A DNA stretch of 64,000 nucleotides, from assembly GCA_003599145.1 (NCBI GenBank), contig QZIT01000006.1, forward strand, positions 124,001 through 188,000, read 5' to 3'. The DNA comes from Candidatus Woesearchaeota archaeon (GTDB lineage Archaea > Nanobdellota > Nanobdellia > Woesearchaeales > UBA9642). The position numbers were made by a program, and so were the translations under genes. Below the pieces are notes generated by a model. It saw only the letters and a program-made list of their open reading frames with translations, ran no database searches and was not told the DNA's origin. This document shows, piece after piece, positions 52,251-60,471 of this stretch. Each line of letters begins with the position of its first letter. The stretch's first letter is position 1.

Positions 52251-52541
52251 TTATTCTACAATCTTGAAGATTTCCCTTCTGCCTTTCATATACATTTCTG
52301 TATAATGGGCCATTTCCTTTGCAATATCAGGATCCATTTTTCCAGAACTGTATTCTTCCATTTGTTTTTCGTACTCTTCCAGATTTTTTACCTGTCTTTC
52401 TATGACTACCGTATTGTAATCGCCTACTAAATCAGTCATCACTCTTGCTGTTTTGTCTTCTCCAAATACTTTTAAGAATAATTTTGCCAGCTTTGATGCC
52501 TGTCCTGGCTTTGCAGTAAATGTTTCACGAATGACTAACAT
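52251..52541 (-). CDS. Dimeric alpha/beta-barrel-like protein
   Basis: A 96-residue protein (VIRETFTAKPGQASKLAKLF, then VVIERQVKNLEEYEKQME) with the ferredoxin-like pattern of small dimeric barrel proteins such as NIPSNAP or DUF6176-like proteins. Function unknown. GGAGGTGT precedes the start. First-listed member of a four-gene cluster (transcribed last). Confidence 0.65.
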   Translation of the reverse strand: MLVIRETFTAKPGQASKLAKLFLKVFGEDKTARVMTDLVGDYNTVVIERQVKNLEEYEKQMEEYSSGKMDPDIAKEMAHYTEMYMKGRREIFKIVE

Positions 52542-52555
52542 AATACACCTCCGTT

Positions 52556-52945
52556 TTACCTGCGATTGGGTTGCAGCATGCCTACTCTGTTTCCTTCTGT
52601 ATCTTGGAACATGACAAAACTTCCAACTCCAGGAATGTCCATTGGCTTTCCTAAAACATTTCCGCCAGACTCATTGACCGCTTTCATCTGCGCGTTTAGA
52701 TCATCAACAGCAATCACGATGTGAGGCATTGTTCCATCTTTGCCTTTCTGATAAAACCCTCCGTTTATAGCTCCTGCTGTTTTTGGCCTTTTGGTTTTTT
52801 CATCAACTTCTGTTGTAGTCGCTAAAATATACTTTCCCATTTCAGGACCAAGCTGATTCATTTTCCATCCGAAAACGTTCGAATAAAACGCAATCACTCT
52901 TTTTTTGTCTTCTGCAGGCATTTCAAAATGGACAACAGGATTCAT
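52556..52945 (-). CDS. VOC family protein
   Basis: A 129-residue glyoxalase/bleomycin-resistance fold protein: VHFEMPAEDKKRVIAFYSNVFGW, PHIVIAVDDLNAQ, and GVGSFVMFQDTEGNRVGMLQP. Metal ligands H, H and E are hinted but no substrate is indicated. The start is 1 nt from the DUF1428 gene end, so co-transcribed. Confidence 0.88.
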   Translation of the reverse strand: MNPVVHFEMPAEDKKRVIAFYSNVFGWKMNQLGPEMGKYILATTTEVDEKTKRPKTAGAINGGFYQKGKDGTMPHIVIAVDDLNAQMKAVNESGGNVLGKPMDIPGVGSFVMFQDTEGNRVGMLQPNRR

Positions 52946-52946
52946 T

Positions 52947-53318
52947 TTACACCTTCACTATGGCTTTGAATCCGCCATAAGCCATTCTTTTCACGTCAAA
53001 AGGCATTTGTTTGTCTGTCCATGCAGGATCGTTCATTGCAGGGTCTTTCATCACTTTTGCGTTGACGGCATTGCGATGCGCTTTTGATTTATAGATGATG
53101 AAGGAAAATAAAATAGTTTCGCCTTTCTTGGGCTTGACCAGTTTAGGGAATGTTTGTATTTTCATCTTTCCCATATTTGGCGTCAAATCATCTCCAACAC
53201 ATTCAAAGTATTGAAGAGCGCCATGCTTTTTCCATATTTTTCCTCCAGCCTGCGCCATTTTGCTATACGCTTTAAGATTTTTCGTTGGTACAGGTAAAAC
53301 AAAGCCATCAACATACAT
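52947..53318 (-). CDS. DUF1428 (YbaA-like) protein
   Basis: A 123-residue protein with MYVDGFVLPVPTKNL and HGALQYFECVGDDL, and KMKIQTFPKLVKPKKGETILFSFIIYKSKAHR, the DUF1428 signature. The ATG at 53318 is chosen because AGAGGTGATACT precedes it. Ferredoxin-like fold; role unknown. Bacterial family, here in a cluster with VOC genes. Confidence 0.85.
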   Translation of the reverse strand: MYVDGFVLPVPTKNLKAYSKMAQAGGKIWKKHGALQYFECVGDDLTPNMGKMKIQTFPKLVKPKKGETILFSFIIYKSKAHRNAVNAKVMKDPAMNDPAWTDKQMPFDVKRMAYGGFKAIVKV

Positions 53319-53322
53319 AGTA

Positions 53323-53730
53323 TCACCTCTTTGGCATTTTGCGTTCATTCATGTAAAATACTTCCCAGATATGGCCGTCTAAATCTTCAAAGCTTCTTCC
53401 GTACATCCATCCGTGGTCCTGAGGTTTTCTTGGTTCTTTGCCTCCTGCTTTGACGGCCTTGTTGATTATTTCATCAACTTTTTTTCTGCTTTCAACAGCT
53501 AATGCAAGAAGAACTTCAGTTGTTTTTTTTGCATCAGAGATTTTTTTGGGAGTGAATGTCTTAAAGAATTTTTCAACAATAAGCATGGAGTAGATGTTCT
53601 CTCCGATAATCATGCACGCTGCCTTTTTATCGGTAAATTTGGGGTTGAAGGTAAAACCTAGGGTAGAGAAAAATTTTATGGTTTTACTCAAATCTTTTAC
53701 AGGGAGATTCACAAAAATTTGTTTTGCCAT
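53323..53730 (-). CDS. VOC/PhnB-like protein
   Basis: A 135-residue VOC fold protein: IFVNLPVKDLSKTIKFFSTLGF, and DHGWMYGRSFEDLDGHIWEVFYM, with the metal-type Glu near the C-terminus. ATG 53730 lies 25 nt from ttataaat (about 53748-53757), a leaderless start and so the first gene of the four-gene operon. Confidence 0.85.
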   Translation of the reverse strand: MAKQIFVNLPVKDLSKTIKFFSTLGFTFNPKFTDKKAACMIIGENIYSMLIVEKFFKTFTPKKISDAKKTTEVLLALAVESRKKVDEIINKAVKAGGKEPRKPQDHGWMYGRSFEDLDGHIWEVFYMNERKMPKR

Positions 53731-53823
53731 AAAAATTTTATGGGCCAAGTATTTATAAACCTTTTGAAGGAAGAATCAGAAAACCGCAATGTTTTTATTA
53801 TCCGTCATAGTTTTTACGTTTAG

Positions 53824-53895
53824 GGGCCTGTGGTGTATCGGTAACACGCAACCTTCGCAAGGTTGAGACATCGGGTTCAATTCCCGACAGGTCCA
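53824..53895 (+). tRNA. tRNA-Ala(CGC), uninterrupted
   Basis: Acceptor GGGCCTG/CAGGTCC (53888-53894) has the G3-U70 pair that identifies alanine. Anticodon stem CAACC/GGTTG encloses TTCGCAA, anticodon CGC at 53856-53858. T-stem TCGGG/CCCGA with a normal 7-nt loop TTCAATT. No CCA encoded. T-loop position 59 is T, not A, and there is no intron, unlike the other three tRNAs. Confidence 0.95.
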
Positions 53896-53933
53896 TAGCA
53901 AGATTTATATACTACTTATAAGTAACTACTTTT

Positions 53934-54425
53934 ATGGCTCTGTGTGAAACCGTCAAATTGGAGCATGTAGATGACCACGTTCTTGATTTAGTTATCAACT
54001 TAAACAGAATTCCTCAGATCAATACGTTAACAACGTGTGAAGGACATGTTCCGTATGAACCCCCTACGTGGCCTGCTAAAGACGGTTGGATTTATTTTAC
54101 TATTCCTGAAGGTGCTTATAGAGACTTGTTGTTAACGCTGGAGTTGTTCTGTCAGGAAAGGAATTATTTTGCTTTGAGAAACATACGGTCTGTAAAACCT
54201 ATGATAGAAAGCTTTCAAATCGTCGCAGAGTATGAACCCCATCATGATGCTGAAATGAACAATCTTTTTGAAAAGATGAATGATGCAGGAAAAAAAGCAT
54301 ACTTTGAAAGGGCAGAAATAAGAAGAAAAGAAATTCTGCAGGGATGGAGCGATTTAAACGCTCTTGTAGTGCAGTATATTCAAGCTCACATCGCTGAAGA
54401 TATCGAATCCCTTCCGTACAGATAA
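53934..54425 (+). CDS. Hypothetical protein with CEGH motif
   Basis: A 163-residue soluble protein. TLTTCEGHVPYEPPTW followed by DGWIYFTIPEG is distinctive and slightly recalls the serine/cysteine-rich loop of Tyw3-type tRNA enzymes, but not enough to assign. A TATA box (gatttatata) lies about 25 nt ahead, just after tRNA-Ala(CGC). Confidence 0.55.
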   Translation: MALCETVKLEHVDDHVLDLVINLNRIPQINTLTTCEGHVPYEPPTWPAKDGWIYFTIPEGAYRDLLLTLELFCQERNYFALRNIRSVKPMIESFQIVAEYEPHHDAEMNNLFEKMNDAGKKAYFERAEIRRKEILQGWSDLNALVVQYIQAHIAEDIESLPYR

Positions 54426-54653
54426 TCAGCGCTTGCTTTTCATTCTTCTTTCGCTGACTTCTTTTGTTGGAGCATTTTTGCTAAAGCGCAAAAATTTGTT
54501 GATGCGCATTTCATCTTCCTGCTTCTGCTTTTGCTGTTCAGGCGTCAATTCAGGCATCCTGACATCGATCGTTGCAGACTTCTCTTTATGAAATTTCAAG
54601 TACTTTTCTTTCTTTGCGCTAACTTTCTTTTTTTCCTTGTCTTTTTTGGCCAT
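54426..54653 (-). CDS. Small lysine-rich hypothetical protein
   Basis: A 75-residue, highly charged protein (MAKKDKEKKKVSAKKEKYLKFH; C-terminal RFSKNAPTKEVSERRMKSKR), predicted to be helical. It might bind RNA or DNA by charge. GGGTGATG-type site precedes the ATG. It starts exactly after the convergent neighbour's stop. Confidence 0.5.
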   Translation of the reverse strand: MAKKDKEKKKVSAKKEKYLKFHKEKSATIDVRMPELTPEQQKQKQEDEMRINKFLRFSKNAPTKEVSERRMKSKR

Positions 54654-54700
54654 AGAACATCACCCTGAAAGAGAAAATCGCTTATTTATATATTTTTCTT

Positions 54701-55279
54701 TTAGCAAGCTAATTGATAGCCTTGAAACACAAAAGCCTTGACAATCTGCACATCATATAAGTTGATAATGCCGTCGTTGTTTACATCAATTGCCTTTTCT
54801 AATACAGGTTTTTCTCTTCCTAAAAGATAACTATTGAATTTTTCCACATCAGCTTCATCAACCTTGCCGTTGCAGTCAAAATCTCCGCATAAGCAGTCTG
54901 TTGCCTGATAAATCACTATTCGAGTATTGCCCTCTATTTTTCTAGGAGCGTTATCTTCAAAGTAATTGCCGTTAAAAAAGTATTCTCCAGGTGTTGATGG
55001 AGCCTGCACTTGATAAGTGTAAACCTTATCTGAGAATGATACGGTATTTCCTGTATCTGAATCAAGCGAAAAGCCTTCTGGCACAGTATCTTTGACTAAC
55101 GCCTGCTTTCCATTGTAAACCGTTACGCTAAAAACCTCTCCTGTGGTTGCATAATTAGGCAGCACTCTGTATACTGTAGGCTGGGCAACAACATTTCCGG
55201 TAATGCCTTTGGAAGAAACGAGAATGGCAATAAAGAGTATTCCCAAACATGCCAGTAAAACAGCAGTCATCGGTTTCAT
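54701..55279 (-). CDS. Secreted dockerin-type protein with TGNVV motif
   Basis: A 192-residue protein with an N-terminal signal/anchor, then KGITGNVVAQP, a beta-rich domain, and a C-terminal dockerin pair (GDFDCNGKVDEADV and DVNNDGIINLYDV) with Ca-binding Asp residues. A cohesin partner is not seen in the window. Likely cell-surface. Confidence 0.85.
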   Translation of the reverse strand: MKPMTAVLLACLGILFIAILVSSKGITGNVVAQPTVYRVLPNYATTGEVFSVTVYNGKQALVKDTVPEGFSLDSDTGNTVSFSDKVYTYQVQAPSTPGEYFFNGNYFEDNAPRKIEGNTRIVIYQATDCLCGDFDCNGKVDEADVEKFNSYLLGREKPVLEKAIDVNNDGIINLYDVQIVKAFVFQGYQLAC

Positions 55280-55310
55280 ACTGCAACATTATTTTGGTTG
55301 TTTATAAAGC

Positions 55311-55805
55311 TTATGAAAGAAATAAACCAATGTATCTTGGCATCTTAGGAAGAAACTTTTCAGGATGTTTTTGCAAGCTTTCCAAGAGCTCTTTTTTTGT
55401 AAACCATTTTATTTCCTCAACTTCGTCTTCCTGAAAAATAAGCTCTGAAGCAGGTTTATCAATCTTTAACGTAAACCATTGCGTAAAGTACTTATATTGC
55501 CCGTAGGGAGCTGTTTTAGGGCCTAATGTTGGTTTAATATTTTTTAACCCTAATTCTTCTTCTGCCTCTTTGATAATATTTTGTTCATAGGTTTCTCCTT
55601 CGTCAACAGTTCCTGCGACAGCAGGTCCCCATTTGCCAGGGTCGTGTTTTTTATTCCTGTGCCTTTTTGCTAAAAGAATATCTCCCTTGCTGTTGGTAAT
55701 CCACAAGGCAGAAACCCGGTAAATATCATCTGGCTTTTCATCTTCTCGGTATTTATGTCCTATAACGTTATCATGCTCATCAACAATAATCATTCTGGGT
55801 TTCAT
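55311..55805 (-). CDS. Nudix hydrolase
   Basis: A 164-residue enzyme with a Nudix box in which the usual Arg of REUxEE is Lys (GTVDEGETYEQ...KEAEEELGL). HRNKKHDPGKWGPAVAG precedes it. Similar proteins hydrolyse nucleoside diphosphates or, in the IDI branch, isomerise isopentenyl diphosphate; the latter cannot be excluded. ATG 55805 is favoured over 55826 because a TATA (ctatttatag) sits too close to the latter. Confidence 0.82.
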   Translation of the reverse strand: MKPRMIIVDEHDNVIGHKYREDEKPDDIYRVSALWITNSKGDILLAKRHRNKKHDPGKWGPAVAGTVDEGETYEQNIIKEAEEELGLKNIKPTLGPKTAPYGQYKYFTQWFTLKIDKPASELIFQEDEVEEIKWFTKKELLESLQKHPEKFLPKMPRYIGLFLS

Positions 55806-55944
55806 GTTTTTTTTGTAGCTGATCATACTATAAATAGTTTGTGCATAGATTAAAAAAAGATAAGACTTATTTAATATTCCTTTCTAGTGGTGAATTTACG
55901 AAATATTTATAAACGTGCATTTAATCTCATTTGAAGGTCCTACA

Positions 55945-56790
55945 ATGTCAGAAGCAATAGCGCAAACTGTTGAGAGAGAATTTGCTTTGATTACCTATGC
56001 GAATCTTACCCAGATAGATTTGCGCGAAAGCAATTATCCAGATGCTAAATTTGGTGGAATTTTTTTCTCAGGCACGAATGTACATACAGGATATGTATAC
56101 ACTTTGGGGGTTATTGTTAAACATGATCGTACTCCCTACGTAAATATTAATACTGAACAAAGAGGTTCATTCTTAAACAAAGGCTCTGAAAGACAGGCTC
56201 AATGTGCATTAGAATCCCTTGCTATGACGGTAAGAGAGAGGATTGGGGGATATTTTCAGATTCACCCATTTTATGGCGCAATTTATGGAACGCATTTTAA
56301 TCCTATTACTGATTTTTGCAAAGGAAATATGGATGAGCCGTTAGGCATGACTATCCATCTTGTTAACGATGCTGGGCAGTTTGATGATGAAATGACGAGA
56401 GAAGCTCTTTACATGGGAAATACGATCTCCGTTCCAGGACCAAATGCCCAAAGGTTTCTTGAGTATATGAAAGCTGTAAATCTGCGTAATCCAAACCAGC
56501 AAGACAGAGACCAAGCAATCACTAATGGTTTAGGCGAGCAATGGGATGCCGAATTTAAAAAATTTAATCCTCCTGCAAAAAGAAGATGGCTGTTTTTTAA
56601 ACAACCATCAATTCCTCCCGCAATGGAAGTTACCCAGCACAGTATTGCTGATATGATGGATTATTTACAGGAATTGGGTTTGAGGGATTTGAGAGCAACG
56701 CAAGCTAATTATCAAGGGCTAACCTCTACTGAGCTAGATGCGGCAACATTGCCAAGAGAAAAAATTGAGCATATGTTTGAAACATTCTAA
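55945..56790 (+). CDS. Hypothetical protein
   Basis: A 281-residue soluble alpha/beta protein. The middle reads beta-rich (GGIFFSGTNVHTGYVYTLGVIV) and the C-terminus is helical (ADMMDYLQELGLRDLRA). A GTG at 55915 is too near the TATA box (tatttataaac, about 55902-55912), so ATG 55945 is used. No family recognised. tRNA-Ala(GGC) follows. Confidence 0.6.
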   Translation: MSEAIAQTVEREFALITYANLTQIDLRESNYPDAKFGGIFFSGTNVHTGYVYTLGVIVKHDRTPYVNINTEQRGSFLNKGSERQAQCALESLAMTVRERIGGYFQIHPFYGAIYGTHFNPITDFCKGNMDEPLGMTIHLVNDAGQFDDEMTREALYMGNTISVPGPNAQRFLEYMKAVNLRNPNQQDRDQAITNGLGEQWDAEFKKFNPPAKRRWLFFKQPSIPPAMEVTQHSIADMMDYLQELGLRDLRATQANYQGLTSTELDAATLPREKIEHMFETF

Positions 56791-56846
56791 GAATTTTTTT
56801 GATATATCCATAGCTTTATAAACATCGTATAATCTCTGAAAAGCAA

Positions 56847-56943
56847 GGGCTGGTAGTTAAATCTGGTATAACGCGCCCATGGCATGGGTGAGGCTCCGGG
56901 TTCAAAAGAGACGAAACATCTCAAGAAAATCCCGGCCAGTCCA
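56847..56943 (+). tRNA. tRNA-Ala(GGC) with a 23-nt T-loop intron
   Basis: Acceptor GGGCTGG/CCAGTCC (56936-56942) with G3-U70 for alanine; discriminator A56943. Anticodon stem CGCCC/GGGTG encloses ATGGCAT, anticodon GGC at 56881-56883. T-stem CCGGG/CCCGG encloses 30 nt. Removing 56907-56929 gives TTCAAAT. TTCA can pair with AGAA near the intron end (3 bp plus an A-A), with bulges AA|A and AA|T. CCA is not encoded. Confidence 0.9.
56907..56929 (+). other. Predicted tRNA intron, T-loop position 59/60 (23 nt)
   Basis: Lies at the same point as in tRNA-Val and tRNA-Met. GAGA and TCTC form an inner stem around CGAAACA, and AGAA faces TTCA across 3-nt bulges. The 3' end TCTCAAGAAAA resembles that of the tRNA-Val intron (TCTCTTGAAAA). 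Confidence 0.75.
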
Positions 56944-56947
56944 TTTT

Positions 56948-57463
56948 TTATACATGCAAAGAATTTCTGTACATGCTGTCAATATAGTCTTGAACGCCTA
57001 AATCCTCAGAGCCGAATCCAGAAGGCAACAATTCAGCAGTATTGGTTACTATGATTTCTTGAAAATCAGAGCTTGTAAGAATAACTTCAATAGGTTTACC
57101 GTTAACACTTGCTGCTTCATGAAGCACTTGTCTGCAGGCGCCGCAGGGTGCAGTTGCTTTTGTTGTCTCTTCATACGCATCTTGAGCAAGCCATTTGCGT
57201 GCAGTGATGGCAATCCGTTTCAAGTCATACTCTCGTCTGTTAAATGCCTGAAAAAGCGCGCTTCTCTCTGCGCAGATGGTGAGTCCATAAGAAGCATTTT
57301 CAACATTTGCACCAAGAATAATGAGACCTGTTTCTGTCATCAACGCTGCGCCAACTGAAAAATGAGAGTAAGGGCAATAAGAGCCTTTCGTAGCGTTCAT
57401 TGCCTGATGAATGAGGTTTTGTACGCTTGATTCTAATGTGACAATACTATGATACGTTTCCAT
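56948..57463 (-). CDS. cdd: Cytidine deaminase
   Basis: A 171-residue enzyme with the zinc site ENASYGLTICAERSA (His/Cys replaced by Cys, with the proton-shuttle Glu) and APCGACRQVL. It converts cytidine or deoxycytidine to uridine. An extra C-terminal stretch (SGFGSEDLGVQDYIDS) extends the usual length of about 130. The start at 57463 fits a TATA element (tctttaagtg) about 25 nt ahead. The 3' end lies 5 nt from tRNA-Ala(GGC). Confidence 0.92.
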   Translation of the reverse strand: METYHSIVTLESSVQNLIHQAMNATKGSYCPYSHFSVGAALMTETGLIILGANVENASYGLTICAERSALFQAFNRREYDLKRIAITARKWLAQDAYEETTKATAPCGACRQVLHEAASVNGKPIEVILTSSDFQEIIVTNTAELLPSGFGSEDLGVQDYIDSMYRNSLHV

Positions 57464-57546
57464 GCGCTCAGAACAGCTTTGAAGCACTTAAAGATATGTT
57501 GTATAGAAACAGACAACTTTTTATACAGAAACATACTTCTCGACCT

Positions 57547-58245
57547 ATGCAACGGTCATTTAAGAATCTGCAATTGACAAAACAGGAGTTTGCTCTTTAT
57601 GAAACGCTGCTAAAGAGTGGGCCTTTGCCTATCGTGAGCATTGCAAAACAGTCTGCTGTCAATAGAAGTTACTGTTATGAATTGCTGGAAAAACTTTCAG
57701 TAAAAGGTTTTGTTTCAAAAATACTGATTAATAATAAAATTCATTGGCAGGCACTCTCGCGAACTAAAATTCTGTATGCATTGGACAGCTACAGAGAAAA
57801 ACTCAATACGTATCTTGAGAACATTGAACAAAAATATAAGCCTGAAACACCAAGAAGCATAGCTCTCTTTAAAGGAACAAAAGGAGTGCGCTCTCTTTTG
57901 GAAGATATTACAGTATCAAAAACAAAAGTGGTTGGTTTTGGCATTAAGGGAAAGCTCAAGCAGTTTTTTCCTTATTACTATCCGCATTTTGCTGATAAGA
58001 TTAAGCAATCTGATATTCCTTTTGAGCTTATCTTCCTGAAAAAGGGAAAACCTATTCCAACAGCAAAAACAAAATATAAATCCTTTCCAGAGGCATTAGA
58101 TTCTTCTGTAGAAATCAATGTCTATGAAGATAAAACCATTCTCATTTTTTGGAAAGACCCTGTTGAAGCAATAGAAATTGTTGACAAGGACGTTGCCAAC
58201 AGTTTCCGAAATTTTCATAAGTTGTTTTGGGACCAGTTGAAATAG
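57547..58245 (+). CDS. TrmB-family regulator 1
   Basis: A 232-residue protein: winged helix (LTKQEFALYETLLKSGPLPIVSIAKQSAVNRSYCYELLEKLSVKGFV) and a C-terminal effector domain. TrmB proteins control sugar-related genes in archaea. ATG 57547 is chosen over the upstream in-frame Met at 57496 because actttttatac lies about 25 nt before it. First of three TrmB paralogues within 4 kb. Confidence 0.85.
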   Translation: MQRSFKNLQLTKQEFALYETLLKSGPLPIVSIAKQSAVNRSYCYELLEKLSVKGFVSKILINNKIHWQALSRTKILYALDSYREKLNTYLENIEQKYKPETPRSIALFKGTKGVRSLLEDITVSKTKVVGFGIKGKLKQFFPYYYPHFADKIKQSDIPFELIFLKKGKPIPTAKTKYKSFPEALDSSVEINVYEDKTILIFWKDPVEAIEIVDKDVANSFRNFHKLFWDQLK

Positions 58246-58249
58246 CTGT

Positions 58250-58513
58250 TCACGTTTCCATAAGTTTGTATGCTGCATACAGTTTATCTGCGTGAGCCAA
58301 ACAAACACCTAAAGCATACCATCCTGCTTTCTTTAGCGCGCTGTGCTTTTCGTCTATTTTTTCTTGTTCGAGTGCTTTATTCAATGCATACTTGCCTACG
58401 CCATACAACACAGGGATTTCATAAGCGCCAGTTAGCCTTGAAAAACTTCCCATAATGATGCCCTGTAATGTTTGGTGCACTGGCCTTCTGAAGAGCGGGT
58501 TTTGTAGATTCAT
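58250..58513 (-). CDS. Small hypothetical protein
   Basis: An 87-residue protein with mixed small-residue helices (VLYGVGKYALNKALEQEKIDEK, WYALGVCLAHADKLYAAYKL), possibly peripheral to membrane. AAGGAGGTTGAG precedes the ATG, an unusually strong ribosome site for a lone gene. It lies between two TrmB genes, convergent with the first and divergent from the second. Confidence 0.5.
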   Translation of the reverse strand: MNLQNPLFRRPVHQTLQGIIMGSFSRLTGAYEIPVLYGVGKYALNKALEQEKIDEKHSALKKAGWYALGVCLAHADKLYAAYKLMET

Positions 58514-58561
58514 AGTCTCAACCTCCTTTTTAACGTATAACGTAAACCAACTATTTATATA

Positions 58562-58576
58562 TTCTCCCCCACCTAG
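58562..58576. promoter_or_regulatory. TTCTCCCCC motif in TrmB promoter region 1
   Basis: The stretch TTCTCCCCCACCTA sits upstream of the TATA box (about 58594-58601) of TrmB gene 2 and is shared, as TTCTCCCCCCCTA, with the region in front of TrmB gene 3 and the beta-barrel gene (61672-61685). Confidence 0.4.
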
Positions 58577-58623
58577 TGTAGAGTAATAGTAACCTTTATA
58601 TATTTGTGTATCTTTTTAATGGC

Positions 58624-59370
58624 ATGGATGCTGTCTATCTGGAAAAAATAGGCCTGACAAAGAATGAAAGCATTATTTATCTTACGCTATTACGCATAGG
58701 CACATCAAAGACAGGCAACCTCCTAAAATCTGCAAAAATAAATTCCGGAAAAATCTATGAAATCCTTGAGGCATTAAAGCAAAAAGGGTTGGTCAGTGAA
58801 ACTATACAAGATAGAGTAAAATATTTTACTGCAGCTCCCCCTCAGCAAGTGCTACACTATATTGAAATGAAAAAAAATGCAGTGCTTGAGCAGGAAGCCA
58901 TTGCTCAAAAAATGATCCCTCAATTGACGGTATTAAGAAAAGAACATCTGGAAAACAAAAAAATTCTTGTCTATACAGGCTTTAGAGGAATTATAACCGC
59001 AGCAGAAGAAGCCTTGGAAAATACTCCTGCAGGACAGGAAATTTTATCTTTGGGCATATCTGATATTAATGCAAAGTATCAGCATTACTGGGTGAAATGG
59101 GAGAAAATGAGGCAGAAGAAAAAAATAGCTGCAAGGTATGTTCTTTCAGAAAAAGGAATTATTTACAACGATTTAAAAAAAGAAAAACGAATTCAGTTAA
59201 AAATTCTAGAACTCGACACCCCTGTAGGCGTAGACATCTATGGAAAAGATAAAATACTCATTCTGCATTACCAAGAACCTGTAACCTGCACGCTGATTTA
59301 TGATGAGCATACGGCAACATCGTTTAAATCTTTTTTTGAAGCCATGTGGAAAACAGCAAAGAAACCTTGA
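58624..59370 (+). CDS. TrmB-family regulator 2
   Basis: A 248-residue protein: winged helix (LTKNESIIYLTLLRIGTSKTGNLLKSAKINSGKIYEILEALKQKGLV) and an effector domain beginning with LVYTGFRGI. It resembles TrmB 3 in the N-terminal domain, with the shared phrase SxKIYEIL. ATG 58624 follows two TATA-like stretches (ctttatatat). Confidence 0.87.
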   Translation: MDAVYLEKIGLTKNESIIYLTLLRIGTSKTGNLLKSAKINSGKIYEILEALKQKGLVSETIQDRVKYFTAAPPQQVLHYIEMKKNAVLEQEAIAQKMIPQLTVLRKEHLENKKILVYTGFRGIITAAEEALENTPAGQEILSLGISDINAKYQHYWVKWEKMRQKKKIAARYVLSEKGIIYNDLKKEKRIQLKILELDTPVGVDIYGKDKILILHYQEPVTCTLIYDEHTATSFKSFFEAMWKTAKKP

Positions 59371-59425
59371 TTGTCGTTGTAACAATAAGCGAAACATATA
59401 AAAACCATTGCTTGCTCTTGCCAGT

Positions 59426-60061
59426 ATGGTTAAGGCAATTTTCTTTGATTTGTGGGGAACCTTGGTTGAAACTACGGTCTATCCTAGTCCTATTAGGCAG
59501 GTAAAATACATCTTGGGCATTCAGGGAACATTTCAGGATTATATTCTAACCTTTGAACAGATATTCATGACTAAAACATTTTCTTCCTTGGAAGAAGGCT
59601 TTAGAGAGGTCTGCAAGGCGTTTGATATTGAGCCAACAAAAGACCAGTTAGATCAGTTAATAGGTTTATGGAATAAAAAGAATCTTATCAGCAAGCCTTA
59701 TCCTGAAACGCTTGAAGTTCTTGAAAAATTGCATAAAAAATTCAAATTAGTGTTAATCAGCAATACGGATTGTTTTTCTACTGAGCAAACATTGGACAAA
59801 TTTGACATGACGAAATACTTTGAAAAGATTGTCGTTTCCTATAAAGAGGGCAAATTAAAATCTCACCCTGAATTATTTGCAAACGCATTAAAGGAGTTAA
59901 AAATAAAGAAAGAAGATGCGATCATGATAGGAGATAGCATTGAAAGCGACATGGAAGGTGCTCAAGCAGCAGGTATAAAAGGAATATTGATAGATAGAAA
60001 AGATAGAAGGGAGTATGAGCATAAAATCATGAGCTTACTAGAAATAGAGGATGCGTTATGA
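59426..60061 (+). CDS. HAD-superfamily phosphatase
   Basis: A 211-residue HAD enzyme. Motif I is FFDLWGTLVE, where the second Asp is Trp, motif II SNTD, motif III K in the SYKEGKLKSHPELF block and motif IV MIGDSIESD. The DLWGTL form is common in archaeal YjjG-like and L-2-haloacid dehalogenase-like proteins. It overlaps the HIT gene by 4 nt. Confidence 0.85.
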   Translation: MVKAIFFDLWGTLVETTVYPSPIRQVKYILGIQGTFQDYILTFEQIFMTKTFSSLEEGFREVCKAFDIEPTKDQLDQLIGLWNKKNLISKPYPETLEVLEKLHKKFKLVLISNTDCFSTEQTLDKFDMTKYFEKIVVSYKEGKLKSHPELFANALKELKIKKEDAIMIGDSIESDMEGAQAAGIKGILIDRKDRREYEHKIMSLLEIEDAL

Positions 60062-60471
60062 ATTGCATATTCTGCAAAATCATCAAAAAAGAAATTCCCT
60101 GCAACTTGCTCTATGAAGATGAATCATGCTTTGTTTTTCTCGACATTAAGCCAATAACCAAAGGACATACGCTAGTAGTGCCTAAAAAACATTCTGAAAA
60201 TCTGTTGGATATAGAAGAAAAAGACGTGTTGCACTGTATGAACCTGATAAAAAAATTAGGCCCTAAAATTATGAAAGCCATGAAGGCAGATGGCTTTAAC
60301 GTAGGACAGAATAATTTCTCTGCAGCAGGACAAACGGTTATGCATACGCATTTTCATATTATCCCCAGATACAAAAACGACGGATTGAAAAATTGGCAAA
60401 ATAAAGATACTTCTGCAGATGCATTATTGCAGGCTGAAAAAGAAATTAAAAAAGCGTTACGTGTTCCATAA
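60058..60471 (+). CDS. HIT family hydrolase
   Basis: A 137-residue HIT protein: CIFCKIIKKEIP with a zinc-type CxxC, VFLDIKPITKGHTLVVPKKH, and the catalytic HTHFHIIPR. Family members hydrolyse AMP-lysine or nucleotide phosphoramidates. Translation is coupled to the HAD gene. The 3' end overlaps the convergent TrmB gene by 15 nt. Confidence 0.92.
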   Translation: MNCIFCKIIKKEIPCNLLYEDESCFVFLDIKPITKGHTLVVPKKHSENLLDIEEKDVLHCMNLIKKLGPKIMKAMKADGFNVGQNNFSAAGQTVMHTHFHIIPRYKNDGLKNWQNKDTSADALLQAEKEIKKALRVP

